A DNA stretch of 64,000 bases from Bathymodiolus brooksi (lineage: Eukaryota > Mollusca > Bivalvia > Mytilida > Modiolidae). Within the stretch, counting starts at the first letter, position 1, and every line of letters starts with the position of its first letter. The stretch spans positions 149,438,196 through 149,502,195 of the forward strand of contig OY804577.1 in the NCBI GenBank assembly GCA_963680875.1, given 5' to 3'. A model generated the notes under the pieces. It searched no databases. It saw only the letters and a list, made by a program, of their open reading frames with translations, and was not told the DNA's origin. Below are positions 11,881-26,494 of the stretch, in pieces. The translations under genes were made by a program, and so were the position numbers.

Positions 11881-14800
11881 TTATGAGGTCGATAGCTCAG
11901 TACTTATCATGTTAAGATGTCTATCTAATGTGCTAAATACATTTAAGGTCGATAGCTCAGTACTTATCATGTTAAGATGTCTATCTAATGTACTAAATAC
12001 ACTTAAGGTCGATATTTCAGTACTTATCATGTTAAGATATCTATCTAATGTACTAAATACATTTAAGGTCGATAGCTCAGTACTTATCATGTTAAAATGT
12101 CTATCTAATGTACTAAATACATTTAAGGTCGATAGCTCAGTACTTATCATGTTAAGATGTCTATCTAATGTACTAAATACATTTAAGGTGGATAGCTCAG
12201 TACTTATCATGTTAAGATGTCTATCTAATGTATTAAATACATTTAATGTCGATAGCTCAGTACTTATCATGTTAAGATGTCTATCTAATGTACTAAATAC
12301 ATTTAAGGTCGATAGCTCAGTACTTATCATGTTAAGATGTATATCTAATGTACTAAATACATTTAAGGTCGATAGCTCAGTACCTATCATGTTAAGATGT
12401 CTATCCAATGTACTAAATACATTTAAGGTCGATAGCTTAGTACTTATCATGTTATGATGTCTATCTAAAGTACTAAATACATTTAAGGTGGATACCTCAG
12501 TAGTTATCATGATAAGATGTCTATCTAATGTACTAACTACATTTAAGGTGGATAGCTCAGTACTTATCATGTTAAGATGTCTATCTAATGTGCTAAATAC
12601 ATTTAAGGTGTATAGCCCAGTACTTATCATATTAAGTTGTCTATTTAATGTACTAAATACATTTAAGGTCGATAGCTCAGTACTTATCATGTTAAGATGT
12701 CTATCTAATGTACTAAATACATTTAAGGTCGATAGCTCAGTACTTATCATGTTAAGATGTCTATCTAATGTACTAAATACATTTAAGGTCGATAGCTCAG
12801 TACTAATCATGTTAAGATGTCTATCTAATGTGCTAAATACATTTAAGGTGGATAGCTCAGTACTTATCATGTTAAGATGTCTATCTAATGTACTAAATAC
12901 ATTTAAGGTCGATAGCTCAGTACTTATCATGTTAAGATGTCTATCTAATGTACTAAATACATTTAAGGTCGATAGCTCAGTACTAATCATGTTAAGATGT
13001 CTATCTAATGTGCTAAAAACATTTAAGGTGGATAGCTCAGTACTTATCATGTTAAGATGTCTATCCAATGTAGTAAATACATTTAAGGTCGATAGCTCAG
13101 TACTTATCATGTTAAGATGTCTATCCAATGTACTAAATACATTTAAGGTCGATAGCTCAGTACTTATCATGTTAAGATGTCTATCTAATGTGCTAAATAC
13201 ATTTAAGGTCGATAGCTCAGTACTTATCATGTTAAGATGTCTATCTAATGTACTAAATACATTTAAGGTGGATAGCTCAGTACTTATCATGTTAAGATGT
13301 CTATTCAATGTACTAAATACATTTAAGGAGGATAGCCCAGTACTTATCATGTTAAGATGTCTATCTAATGTGCTAAATACATTTAAGGTGGATAGCCCAG
13401 TACTTATCATGTTAAGATGTCTCTCTAATGTGCTAAATACATTTAAGGTCGATAGCTCAGTACTTATCATGTTAAGATGTCTATATAATGTACTAAATAC
13501 ATTTAAGGTGGATAGCTCAGTACTTATCATGTTAAGATGTATATCTAATGTACTAAATACATTTAAGGTCGATAGCTCAGTACTTATCATGTTAAGATGT
13601 CTATCTAATATGCTAAATACATTTAAGGTGGATAGCTCAGTACTTATCATGCTAAGATGTCTATCCAATGTACTAAATACATTTAAGGTCGATATCTCAG
13701 TACTTATCATGTTAAGATGTCTATCTAATGTACTAAATACATTTAAGGTGGATAGCTCAGTACTTATCATGTTAAGATGTCTATCCAATGTACTAAATAC
13801 ATTTATAAGGTCGATAGCTCAGTACTTATCATGTTAAGATGTCTATCTAATGTGCTAAATACATTTAAGGTGGATAGCACAGTACTTATCATGTTAAGAT
13901 GTCTATCCAATGTACTAAATACATTTATAAAGTCGATAGCTCAGTACTAATCATGTTAAGATGTCTATCTAATGTGCTAAATACATTTAAGGTCGATAGC
14001 TCAGTACTTATCATGTCAAGATGTCTATCTAATGTACTAAATACATTTAAGGTCGATAGATCAGTACTTATCATGTTAAGATGTCTATCTAATGTACTAA
14101 ATACATTTAAGGTGGATAGCTCAGTACTAATCATGTTAAGATGTCTATCTAATGTGCTAAATACATTTAAGGTCGATAGCTCAGTACTTATCATGTTAAG
14201 ATGTCTATCTAATGTACTAAATACATTTAAGGTGGATAGCTCAGTACTTATCATGTTAAGATGTCTATCTAATGTACTAAATACATTTAATGTGGATAGC
14301 TCAGTACTTATCATGTTAAGATGTCTATCTAATGTACTAAATACATTTAAGGTCGATAGCTCAGTACTAATCATGTTAAGATGTCTATCTAATGTGCTAA
14401 ATACATTTAAGGTGGATAGCTCAGTACTTATCATGTTAAGATGTCTATCTAATGTACTAAATACATTTAAGGTCGATAGCTCAGTACTTATCATGTTAAG
14501 ATGTCTAGCTAATGTACTAAATACATTTAAGGTCGATAGCTCAGTACTAATCATGTTAAGATGTCTATCTAATGTACTAAAAACATTTAAGGTGGATAGC
14601 TCAGTACTTATCATGTTAAGATGTCTATCCAATGTAGTAAATACATTTAAGGTGGATAGCTCAGTACTTATCATGTTAAGATGTCTATCCAATGTACTAA
14701 ATACATTTAAGGTCGATAGCTCAGTACTTATCATGTTAAGATGTCTATATAATGTGCTAAATACATTTAAGGTCGATAGCTCAGTACTTATCATGTTAAG

Positions 14801-16750
14801 ATGTCTATCTAATGTACTAAATACATTTAAGGTGGATAGCTCAGTACTTATCATGTTAAGATGTCTATTCAATGTACTAAATACATTTAAGGAGGATAGC
14901 CCAGTACTTATCATGTTAAGATGTCTATCTAATGTGCTAAATACATTTAAGGTGGATAGCCCAGTACTTATCATGTTAAGATGTCTATCTAATGTGCTAA
15001 ATACATTTAAGGTCGATAGCTCAGTACTTATCATGTTAAGATGTCTATATAATGTACTAAATACATTTAAGGTGAATAGCTCAGTACTTATCATGTTAAG
15101 ATGTCTATCCAATGTACTAAATACATTTAAGGTCGATATCTCAGTACTTATCATGTTAAGATGTCTATCTAATGTGCTAAATACATTTAAGGTGGATAGC
15201 TCAGTACTTATCATGTTAAGATGTCTATCCAATGTACTAAATACATTTATAAGGTCGATAGCTCAGTACTTATCATGTTAAGATGTCTATCTAATGTGCT
15301 AAATACATTTAAGGTGGATAGCTCAGTACTTATCATGTTAAGATGTCTATCCAATGTACTAAATACATTTATAAAGTCGATAGCTCAGTACTAATCATGT
15401 TAAGATGTCTATCTAATGTGCTAAATACATTTAAGGTCGATAGCTCAGTACTTATCATGTCAAGATGTCTATCTAATGTACTAAATACATTTAAGGTCGA
15501 TAGATCAGTACTTATCATGTTAAGATGTCTATCTAATGTACTAAATACATTTAAGGTGGATAGCACAGTACTAATCATGTTAAGATGTCTATCTAATGTG
15601 CTAAATACATTTAAGGTCGATAGCTCAGTACTTATCATGTTAAGATGTCTATCTAATGTACTAAATACATTTAAGGTGGATAGCTCAGTACTTATCATGT
15701 TAAGATGTCTATCTAATGTACTAAATACATTTAATGTGGATAGCTCAGTACTTATCATGTTAAGATGTCTATCTAATGTAATAAATACATTTAAGGTCGA
15801 TAGCTCAGTACTTATCATGTTAAGATGTCTATCTAATGTGCTAAATACATTTAAGGTCGATATCTCAGTCCTTATCATGTTAAGATGTCTATCTAATGTA
15901 CTAAATACATTTAAGATCGATAGCTCAGTACGTATCATGTTAAGATGTCTATCTAATGTACTTAATACACTTAAGGTCGATAGCTCAGTACTTATCATGT
16001 TAAGATGTCTATCAAATGTACTAAATACATTTAAGGTCTTTAGCTCAGTACTTATCATGTTAAGATGTCTATCTAATGTACTAAATACATTTAAGGTCGA
16101 TAGCTCAGTACTTATCATGTTAAGATGTCTATCTAATGTACTAAATACATTTAAGGTCGATAGCTCAGTACTTATCATGTTAAGATGTCTATCTAATGTA
16201 CTTAATACACTTAAGGTCGATATCTCAGTACTTATCATGTTAAGATGTCTATCAAATGTACTAAATACATTTAAGGTGGATAGCTCAGTACTTATCATGT
16301 TAAGATGTCTATCTAATGTACTAAATACATTTAAGGTCGATAGCTCAGTACTTATCATGTTAAGATGTCTATCCAATGTTCTAAATACATTTAACGTGGA
16401 AATCTCAGTACTTAAAATGTTAAGATGTCTATCTAATGTGCTAAATACATTTAAGGTCGATAGCTCAGTACTTATCATGTTAAGATGTCTATCTAATGTA
16501 CTAAATACATTTAAGGTCGATAGCTCAGTACTTATCATGTTAATATGTCTATCTAATGTACTAAATACATTTAAGGTCGATAGCTCAGTACTTATCATGT
16601 TAAGATGTCTATCTAATGTACTAAATACATTTAAGGTCGATAGCTCAGTACTAATCATGTTAAGATGTCTATCTAATGTGCTAAATACATTTAAGGTGGA
16701 TAGCTCAGTACTTATCATGTTAAGATGTCTATCCAATGTACTAAATACAT
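11881..16750. repeat. Superunit T3 (4,870 bp), copy 2, then switch to family II
   Basis: Blocks are 1,922, 122, 1,322, 122 and 1,382 bp. The first four have the same lengths and practically the same sequence as in 6827-10314. After about 15511 the match stops and a new 1,382-bp block begins. It contains the first family II monomers of the window: CTTAATACACTT at 15961 and 16201, TCTTTAGC at 16038, and AACGTGGAAATC with CTTAAAATG at 16393-16420. Copy 2 of the tandem pair is therefore joined here to a different higher-order unit. Confidence 0.9.
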
Positions 16751-17112
16751 TTATAAGGTGGATAGCTCAGTACTTATCATGTTAAGATGTCTATCTAATG
16801 TGCTAAATACATTTAAGGTCGATATCTCAGTACTTATCATGTTAAGATGTCTATCTAATGTACTAAATACATTTAAGGTGGATAGCTCAGTACTTATCAT
16901 GTTAAGATGTCTATCTAATGTACTAAATACATTTAAAGTCGATAGCTCAGTACTTATCATGTTAAGATGTCTATCTATTGTACTAAATACATTTAAGGTG
17001 GATAGTTCAGTACTTATCATGTTAAGATATCTATCTAATGTGCTAAATACATTTAAGGTGGATAGCTCAGTACTTATCATGTTAAGATGTCTATCCAATG
17101 TACTAAATACAT
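16751..17112. repeat. 362-bp boundary cassette (type A), most conserved block
   Basis: Six monomers run from TTATAAGGTGG to TTATGAGGTCG. In order they show GATATC, a plain GTGG monomer, TTAAAGTC, CTATTGTAC with GATAGTTC, AGATATCTATC, and CCAATG with TTATGAGG. The cassette has the same length at 16751, 20659, 26495, 32391, 37385, 39613, 41661, 50809, 53336 and 59414. It has one extra monomer at 44671 and 56766, is fused at 48883, and is rearranged at 61278-62661. Its conservation across 45 kb makes it the best marker for superunit starts. Confidence 0.92.
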
Positions 17113-17118
17113 TTATGA
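17113..17118. repeat. 62-bp punctuation monomers, complete list of insertion sites
   Basis: Eighty-two monomers carry a TA insertion after CATTTA. The given coordinate is the first T of TTATAA or TTATGA. TTATGAGGTCG: 42, 4603, 6827, 11881, 17113, 21021, 26857, 32753, 37747, 39975, 42023, 45093, 51171, 53698, 57188, 59776, 62662. TTATAAGGTGG: 16751, 20659, 26495, 32391, 37385, 39613, 41661, 44671, 48883, 50809 (altered to GTATAA), 53336, 56766, 59414, 61278. TTATAAAGTCG: the position 122 bp after each type C start, plus 34619. TTATAAGGTCG: each type C start, plus 10497, 43589, 45875, 46657, 55324, 62420. Confidence 0.93.
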
Positions 17119-20100
17119 GGTCGATAGCTCAGTACTTATCATGTTAAGATGTCTATCTAATGTGCTAAATACATTTAAGGTCGATAGCTCAGTACTTATC
17201 ATGTTAAGATGTCTATCTAATGTACTAAATACATTTAAGGTGGATAGCTCAGTACTTATCATGTTAAGATGTCTATTCAATGTACTAAATACATTTAAGG
17301 AGGATAGCCCAGTACTTATCATGTTAAGATGTCTATCTAATGTGCTAAATACATTTAAGGTGGATAGCCCAGTACGTATCATGTTAAGATGTCTATCTAA
17401 TGTGCTAAATACATTTAAGGTCGATAGCTCAGTACTTATCATGTTAAGATGTCTATATAATGTACTAAATACATTTAAGGTGGATAGCTCAGTACTTATC
17501 ATGTTAAGATGTCTATCTAATGTACTAAATACATTTAAGGTGGATAGCTCAGTACTTATCATGTTAAGATGTCTATCTAATGTACTAAATACATTTAAGG
17601 TCGATAGCTCAATACTTATCATGTTAAGATGTCTATCCAATGTACTAAATACATTTAAGGTCGATATCTCAGTACTTATCATGTTAAGATGTCTATCTAA
17701 TGTGCTAAATACATTTAAGGTGGATAGCTCAGTACTTATCATGTTAAGATGTCTATCCAATGTACTAAATACATTTATAAGGTCGATAGCACAGTACTTA
17801 TCATGTTAAGATGTCTATCTAATGTGCTAAATACATTTAAGGTGGATAGCTCAGTACTTATCATGTTAAGATGTCTATCCAATGTACTAAATACATTTAT
17901 AAAGTCGATAGCTCAGTACTAATCATGTTAAGATGTCTATCTAATGTGCTAAATACATTTAAGGTCGATAGCTCAGTACTTATCATGTCAAGATGTCTAT
18001 CTAATGTACTAAATACATTTAAGGTCGATAGATCAGTACTTATCATGTTAAGATGTCTATCTAATGTACTAAATACATTTAAGGTGGATAGCTCAGTACT
18101 AATCATGTTAAGATGTCTATCTAATGTGCTAAATACATTTAAGGTGGATAGCTCAGTACTTATCATGTTAAGATGTCTATCTAATGTACTAAATACATTT
18201 AAGGTGGATAGCTCAGTACTTATCATGTTAAGATGTCTATCTAATGTACTAAATACATTTAAGGTCGATAGCTCAGTACTTATCATGTTAAGATGTATAT
18301 CTAATGTACTAAATACATTTAAGGTCGATAGCTCAGTACCTATCATGTTAAGATGTCTATCCAATGTACTAAATACATTTAAGGTCGATAGCTTAGTACT
18401 TATCATGTTATGATGTCTATCTAAAGTACTAAATACATTTAAGGTGGATACCCTAGTAGTTATCATGATAAGATGTCTATCTAATGTACTAACTACATTT
18501 AAGGTGGATAGCTCAGTACTTATCATGTTAAGATGTCTATCTAATGTACTAAATACATTTAAGGTGTATAGCCCAGTACTTATCATATTAAGTTGTCTAT
18601 TTAATGTACTAAATACATTTAAGGTCGATAGCTCAGTACTTATCATGTTAAGATGTCTATCTAATGTACTAAATACATTTAAGGTCGATAGCTCAGTACT
18701 TATCATGTTAAGATGTCTATCTAATGTACTAAATACATTTAAGGTCGATAGCTCAGTACTAATCATGTTAAGATGTCTATCTAATGTGCTAAATACATTT
18801 AAGGTGGATAGCTCAGTACTTATCATGTTAAGATGTCTATCTAATGTACTAAATACATTTAAGGTCGATAGCTCAGTACTTATCATGTTAAGATGTCTAT
18901 CTAATGTACTAAATACATTTAAGGTCGATAGCTCAGTACTAATCATGTTAAGATGTCTATCTAATGTGCTAAAAACATTTAAGGTGGATAGCTCAGTACT
19001 TATCATGTTAAGATGTCTATCCAATGTAGTAAATACATTTAAGGTCGATAGCTCAGTACTTATCATGTTAAGATGTCTATCCAATGTACTAAATACATTT
19101 AAGGTCGATAGCTCAGTACTTATCATGTTAAGATGTCTATCTAATGTGCTAAATACATTTAAGGTCGATAGCTCAGTACTTATCATGTTAAGATGTCTAT
19201 CTAATGTACTAAATACATTTAAGGTGGATAGCTCAGTACTTATCATGTTAAGATGTCTATTCAATGTACTAAATACATTTAAGGAGGATAGCCCAGTACT
19301 TATCATGTTAAGATGTCTATCTAATGTGCTAAATACATTTAAGGTGGATAGCCCAGTACTTATCATGTTAAGATGTCTATCTAATGTGCTAAATACATTT
19401 AAGGTCGATAGCTCAGTACTTATCATGTTAAGATGTCTATATAATGTACTAAATACATTTAAGGTGGATAGCTCAGTACTTATCATGTTAAGATGTCTAT
19501 CTAATGTACTAAATACATTTAAGGTGGATAGCACAGTACTAATCATGTTAAGATGTCTATCTAATGTGCTAAATACATTTAAGGTCGATAGCTCAGTACT
19601 TATCATGTTAAGATGTCTATCTAATGTACTAAATACATTTAAGGTGGATAGCTCAGTACTTATCATGTTAAGATGTCTATCTAATGTACTAAATACATTT
19701 AATGTGGATAGCTCAGTACTTATCATGTTAAGATGTCTATCTAATGTAATAAATACATTTAAGGTCGATAGCTCAGTACTTATCATGTTAAGATGTCTAT
19801 CTAATGTGCTAAATACATTTAAGGTCGATATCTCAGTCCTTATCATGTTAAGATGTCTATCTAATGTACTAAATACATTTAAGATCGATAGCTCAGTACG
19901 TATCATGTTAAGATGTCTATCTAATGTACTTAATACACTTAAGGTCGATAGCTCAGTACTTATCATGTTAAGATGTCTATCAAATGTACTAAATACATTT
20001 AAGGTCTTTAGCTCAGTACTTATCATGTTAAGATGTCTATCTAATGTACTAAATACATTTAAGGTCGATAGCTCAGTACTTATCATGTTAAGATGTCTAT

Positions 20101-20658
20101 CTAATGTACTAAATACATTTAAGGTCGATAGCTCAGTACTTATCATGTTAAGATGTCTATCTAATGTACTTAATACACTTAAGGTCGATATCTCAGTACT
20201 TATCATGTTAAGATGTCTATCAAATGTACTAAATACATTTAAGGTGGATAGCTCAGTACTTATCATGTTAAGATGTCTATCTAATGTACTAAATACATTT
20301 AAGGTCGATAGCTCAGTACTTATCATGTTAAGATGTCTATCCAATGTTCTAAATACATTTAACGTGGAAATCTCAGTACTTAAAATGTTAAGATGTCTAT
20401 CTAATGTGCTAAATACATTTAAGGTGGATAGCTCAGTACTTATCATGTTAATATGTCTATCTAATGTACTAAATACATTTAAGGTCGATAGCTCAGTACT
20501 TATCATGTTAAGATGTCTATCTAATGTACTAAATACATTTAAGGTCGATAGCTCAGTACTAATCATGTTAAGATGTCTATCTAATGTGCTAAATACATTT
20601 AAGGTGGATAGCTCAGTACTTATCATGTTAAGATGTCTATCCAATGTACTAAATACAT

Positions 20659-23600
20659 TTATAAGGTGGATAGCTCAGTACTTATCATGTTAAGATGTCT
20701 ATCTAATGTGCTAAATACATTTAAGGTCGATATCTCAGTACTTATCATGTTAAGATGTCTATCTAATGTACTAAATACATTTAAGGTGGATAGCTCAGTA
20801 CTTATCATGTTAAGATGTCTATCTAATGTACTAAATACATTTAAAGTCGATAGCTCAGTACTTATCATGTTAAGATGTCTATCTATTGTACTAAATACAT
20901 TTAAGGTGGATAGTTCAGTACTTATCATGTTAAGATATCTATCTAATGTGCTAAATACATTTAAGGTGGATAGCTCAGTACTTATCATGTTAAGATGTCT
21001 ATCCAATGTACTAAATACATTTATGAGGTCGATAGCTCAGTACTTATCATGTTAAGATGTCTATCTAATGTGCTAAATACATTTAAGGTCGATAGCTCAG
21101 TACTTATCATGTTAAGATGTCTATCTAATGTACTAAATACATTTAAGGTGGATAGCTCAGTACTTATCATGTTAAGATGTCTATTCAATGTACTAAATAC
21201 ATTTAAGGAGGATAGCCCAGTACTTATCATGTTAAGATGTCTATCTAATGTGCTAAATACATTTAAGGTGGATAGCCCAGTACGTATCATGTTAAGATGT
21301 CTATCTAATGTGCTAAATACATTTAAGGTCGATAGCTCAGTACTTATCATGTTAAGATGTCTATATAATGTACTAAATACATTTAAGGTGGATAGCTCAG
21401 TACTTATCATGTTAAGATGTCTATCTAATGTACTAAATACATTTAAGGTGGATAGCTCAGTACTTATCATGTTAAGATGTCTATCTAATGTACTAAATAC
21501 ATTTAAGGTCGATAGCTCAATACTTATCATGTTAAGATGTCTATCCAATGTACTAAATACATTTAAGGTCGATATCTCAGTACTTATCATGTTAAGATGT
21601 CTATCTAATGTGCTAAATACATTTAAGGTGGATAGCTCAGTACTTATCATGTTAAGATGTCTATCCAATGTACTAAATACATTTATAAGGTCGATAGCAC
21701 AGTACTTATCATGTTAAGATGTCTATCTAATGTGCTAAATACATTTAAGGTGGATAGCTCAGTACTTATCATGTTAAGATGTCTATCCAATGTACTAAAT
21801 ACATTTATAAAGTCGATAGCTCAGTACTAATCATGTTAAGATGTCTATCTAATGTGCTAAATACATTTAAGGTCGATAGCTCAGTACTTATCATGTCAAG
21901 ATGTCTATCTAATGTACTAAATACATTTAAGGTCGATAGATCAGTACTTATCATGTTAAGATGTCTATCTAATGTACTAAATACATTTAAGGTGGATAGC
22001 TCAGTACTAATCATGTTAAGATGTCTATCTAATGTGCTAAATACATTTAAGGTGGATAGCTCAGTACTTATCATGTTAAGATGTCTATCTAATGTACTAA
22101 ATACATTTAAGGTGGATAGCTCAGTACTTATCATGTTAAGATGTCTATCTAATGTACTAAATACATTTAAGGTCGATAGCTCAGTACTTATCATGTTAAG
22201 ATGTATATCTAATGTACTAAATACATTTAAGGTCGATAGCTCAGTACCTATCATGTTAAGATGTCTATCCAATGTACTAAATACATTTAAGGTCGATAGC
22301 TTAGTACTTATCATGTTATGATGTCTATCTAAAGTACTAAATACATTTAAGGTGGATACCCTAGTAGTTATCATGATAAGATGTCTATCTAATGTACTAA
22401 CTACATTTAAGGTGGATAGCTCAGTACTTATCATGTTAAGATGTCTATCTAATGTACTAAATACATTTAAGGTGTATAGCCCAGTACTTATCATATTAAG
22501 TTGTCTATTTAATGTACTAAATACATTTAAGGTCGATAGCTCAGTACTTATCATGTTAAGATGTCTATCTAATGTACTAAATACATTTAAGGTCGATAGC
22601 TCAGTACTTATCATGTTAAGATGTCTATCTAATGTACTAAATACATTTAAGGTCGATAGCTCAGTACTAATCATGTTAAGATGTCTATCTAATGTGCTAA
22701 ATACATTTAAGGTGGATAGCTCAGTACTTATCATGTTAAGATGTCTATCTAATGTACTAAATACATTTAAGGTCGATAGCTCAGTACTTATCATGTTAAG
22801 ATGTCTATCTAATGTACTAAATACATTTAAGGTCGATAGCTCAGTACTAATCATGTTAAGATGTCTATCTAATGTGCTAAAAACATTTAAGGTGGATAGC
22901 TCAGTACTTATCATGTTAAGATGTCTATCCAATGTAGTAAATACATTTAAGGTCGATAGCTCAGTACTTATCATGTTAAGATGTCTATCCAATGTACTAA
23001 ATACATTTAAGGTCGATAGCTCAGTACTTATCATGTTAAGATGTCTATCTAATGTGCTAAATACATTTAAGGTCGATAGCTCAGTACTTATCATGTTAAG
23101 ATGTCTATCTAATGTACTAAATACATTTAAGGTGGATAGCTCAGTACTTATCATGTTAAGATGTCTATTCAATGTACTAAATACATTTAAGGAGGATAGC
23201 CCAGTACTTATCATGTTAAGATGTCTATCTAATGTGCTAAATACATTTAAGGTGGATAGCCCAGTACTTATCATGTTAAGATGTCTAACTAATGTGCTAA
23301 ATACATTTAAGGTCGATAGCTCAGTACTTATCATGTTAAGATGTCTATATAATGTACTAAATACATTTAAGGTGGATAGCTCAGTACTTATCATGTTAAG
23401 ATGTCTATCTAATCTACTAAATACATTTAAGGTCGATAGCTCAGTACTTATCATGTTAAGATGTCTATCTAATATGCTAAATACATTTAAGGTGGATAGC
23501 TCAGTACTTATCATGTTAAGATGTCTATCCAATGTACTAAATACATTTAAGGTCGATATCTCAGTACTTATCATGTTAAGATGTCTATCTAATGTGCTAA

Positions 23601-26494
23601 ATACATTTAAGGTGGATAGCTCAGTACTTATCATGTTAAGATGTCTATCCAATGTACTAAATACATTTATAAGGTCGATAGCTCAGTACTTATCATGTTA
23701 AGATGTCTATCTAATGTGCTAAATACATTTAAGGTGGATAGCACAGTACTTATCATGTTAAGATGTCTATCCAATGTACTAAATACATTTATAAAGTCGA
23801 TAGCTCAGTACTAATCATGTTAAGATGTCTATCTAATGTGCTAAATACATTTAAGGTCGATAGCTCAGTACTTATCATGTCAAGATGTCTATCTAATGTA
23901 CTAAATACATTTAAGGTCGATATCTCAGTACTTATCATGTTAAGATGTCTATCTAATGTACTAAATACATTTAAGGTGGATAGCTCAGTACTAATCATGT
24001 TAAGATGTATATCTAATGTGCTAAATACATTTAAGGTCGATAGCTCAGTACTTATCACGCTAAGATGTCTATCTAATGTACTAAATACATTTAAGGTGGA
24101 TAGCTCAGTACTTATCATGTTAAGATGTCTATCTAATGTACTAAATACATTTAATGTGGATAGCTCAGTACTTATCATGTTAAGATGTCTATCTAATGTA
24201 CTAAATACATTTAAGGTCGATAGCTCAGTACTAATCATGTTAAGATGTCTATCTAATGTGCTAAATACATTTAAGGTGGATAGCTCAGTACTTATCATGT
24301 TAAGATGTCTATCTAATGTACTAAATACATTTAAGGTCGATAGCTCAGTACTTATCATGTTAAGATGTCTAGCTAATGTACTAAATACATTTAAGGTCGA
24401 TAGCTCAGTACTAATCATGTTAAGATGTCTATCTAATGTACTAAAAACATTTAAGGTGGATAGCTCAGTACTTATCATGTTAAGATGTCTATCCAATGTA
24501 GTAAATACATTTAAGGTGGATAGCTCAGTACTTATCATGTTAAGATGTCTATCCAATGTACTAAATACATTTAAGGTCGATAGCTCAGTACTTATCATGT
24601 TAAGATGTCTATCTAATGTGCTAAATACATTTAAGGTCGATAGCTCAGTACTTATCATGTTAAGATGTCTATCTAATGTACTAAATACATTTAAGGTGGA
24701 TAGCTCAGTACTTATCATGTTAAGATGTCTATTCAATGTACTAAATACATTTAAGGAGGATAGCCCAGTACTTATCATGTTAAGATGTCTATCTAATGTG
24801 CTAAATACATTTAAGGTGGATAGCCCAGTACTTATCATGTTAAGATGTCTATCTAATGTGCTAAATACATTTAAGGTCGATAGCTCAGTACTTATCATGT
24901 TAAGATGTCTATATAATGTACTAAATACATTTAAGGTGGATAGCTCAGTACTTATCATGTTAAGATGTCTATCCAATGTACTAAATACATTTAAGGTCGA
25001 TATCTCAGTACTTATCATGTTAAGATGTCTATCTAATGTGCTAAATACATTTAAGGTGGATAGCACAGTACTTATCATGTTAAGATGTCTATCCAATGTA
25101 CTAAATACATTTATAAGGTCGATAGCTCAGTACTTATCATGTTAATATGTCTATCTAATGTGCTAAATACATTTAAGGTGGATAGCTCAGTACTTATCAT
25201 GTTAAGATGTCTATCCAATGTACTAAATACATTTATAAAGTCGATAGCTCAGTACTTATCATGTTAAGATGTCTATCTAATGTACTAAATACATTTAAGG
25301 TCGATAGATCAGTACTTATCATGTTAAGATGTCTATCTAATGTACTAAATACATTTAAGGTGGATAGCTCAGTACTAATCATGTTAAGATGTCTATCTAA
25401 TGTGCTAAATACATTTAAGGTCGATAGCTCAGTACTTATCATGTTAAGATGTCTATCTAATGTACTAAATACATTTAAGGTGGATAGATCAGTACTTATC
25501 ATGTTAAGATGTCTATCTAATGTACTAAATACATTTAATGTGGATAGCTCAGTACTTATCATGTTAAGATGTCTATCTAATGTACTAAATACATTTAAGG
25601 TCGATAGCTCAGTACTTATCATGTTAAGATGTCTATATAATGTGCTAAATACATTTAAGGTCGATATCTCAGTCCTTATCATGTTAAGATGTCTATCTAA
25701 TGTACTAAATACATTTAAGGTCGATAGCTCAGTACGTATCATGTTAAGATGTCTATCTAATGTACTTAATACACTTAAGGTCGATAGCTCAGTACTTATC
25801 ATGTTAAGATGTCTATCAAATGTACTAAATACATTTAAGGTCTTTAGCTCAGTACTTATCATGTTAAGATGTCTATCTAATGTACTAAATACATTTAAGG
25901 TCGATAGCTCAGTACTTATCATGTTAAGATGTCTATCTAATGTACTAAATACATTTAAGGTCGATAGCTCAGTACTTATCATGTTAAGATGTCTATCTAA
26001 TGTACTTAATACACTTAAGGTCGATATCTCAGTACTTATCATGTTAAGATGTCTATCAAATGTACTAAATACATTTAAGGTGGATAGCTCAGTACTTATC
26101 ATGTTAAGATGTCTATCTAATGTACTAAATACATTTAAGGTCGATAGCTCAGTACTTATCATGTTAAGATGTCTATCCAATGTTCTAAATACATTTAACG
26201 TGGAAATCTCAGTACTTAAAATGTTAAGATGTCTATCTAATGTGCTAAATACATTTAAGGTGGATAGCTCAGTACTTATCATGTTAATATGTCTATCTAA
26301 TGTACTAAATACATTTAAGGTCGATAGCTCAGTACTTATCATGTTAAGATGTCTATCTAATGTACTAAATACATTTAAGGTCGATAGCTCAGTACTAATC
26401 ATGTTAAGATGTCTATCTAATGTGCTAAATACATTTAAGGTGGATAGCTCAGTACTTATCATGTTAAGATGTCTATCCAATGTACTAAATACAT
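20659..26494. repeat. Superunit S2 (5,836 bp)
   Basis: Blocks are 362, 662, 122, 1,862, 122, 1,322, 122 and 1,262 bp. Family I fills the first seven blocks (AAGGAGG at 21207, 23192 and 24755), and family II the last (AACGTGG at 26197). The left part continues the copy of S1. The whole unit is repeated as S3. The 1,322-bp block at 23789 corresponds to the one at 8871 and 13925, and has acquired TATCACGCTAAG (about 24056) and CTATATCTAATGTG variants that are also in S3. Confidence 0.92.

Larger units (their letters stand above)
16751..20658. repeat. Superunit S1 (3,908 bp)
   Basis: Starts at the TTATAAGGTGG monomer. Blocks are 362, 662, 122 and 2,762 bp. The 662-bp block and the left part of the long block are family I (AAGGAGG at 17298 and 19274). 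The right part, from about 19.5 kb, is family II and repeats 15.53-16.75 kb. The tandem pair 15.53-19.50 kb / 19.50-23.41 kb has an offset of 3,968 bp up to about 16.44 kb and 3,908 bp beyond, because the left copy holds one extra monomer near 16441-16500. Confidence 0.9.
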
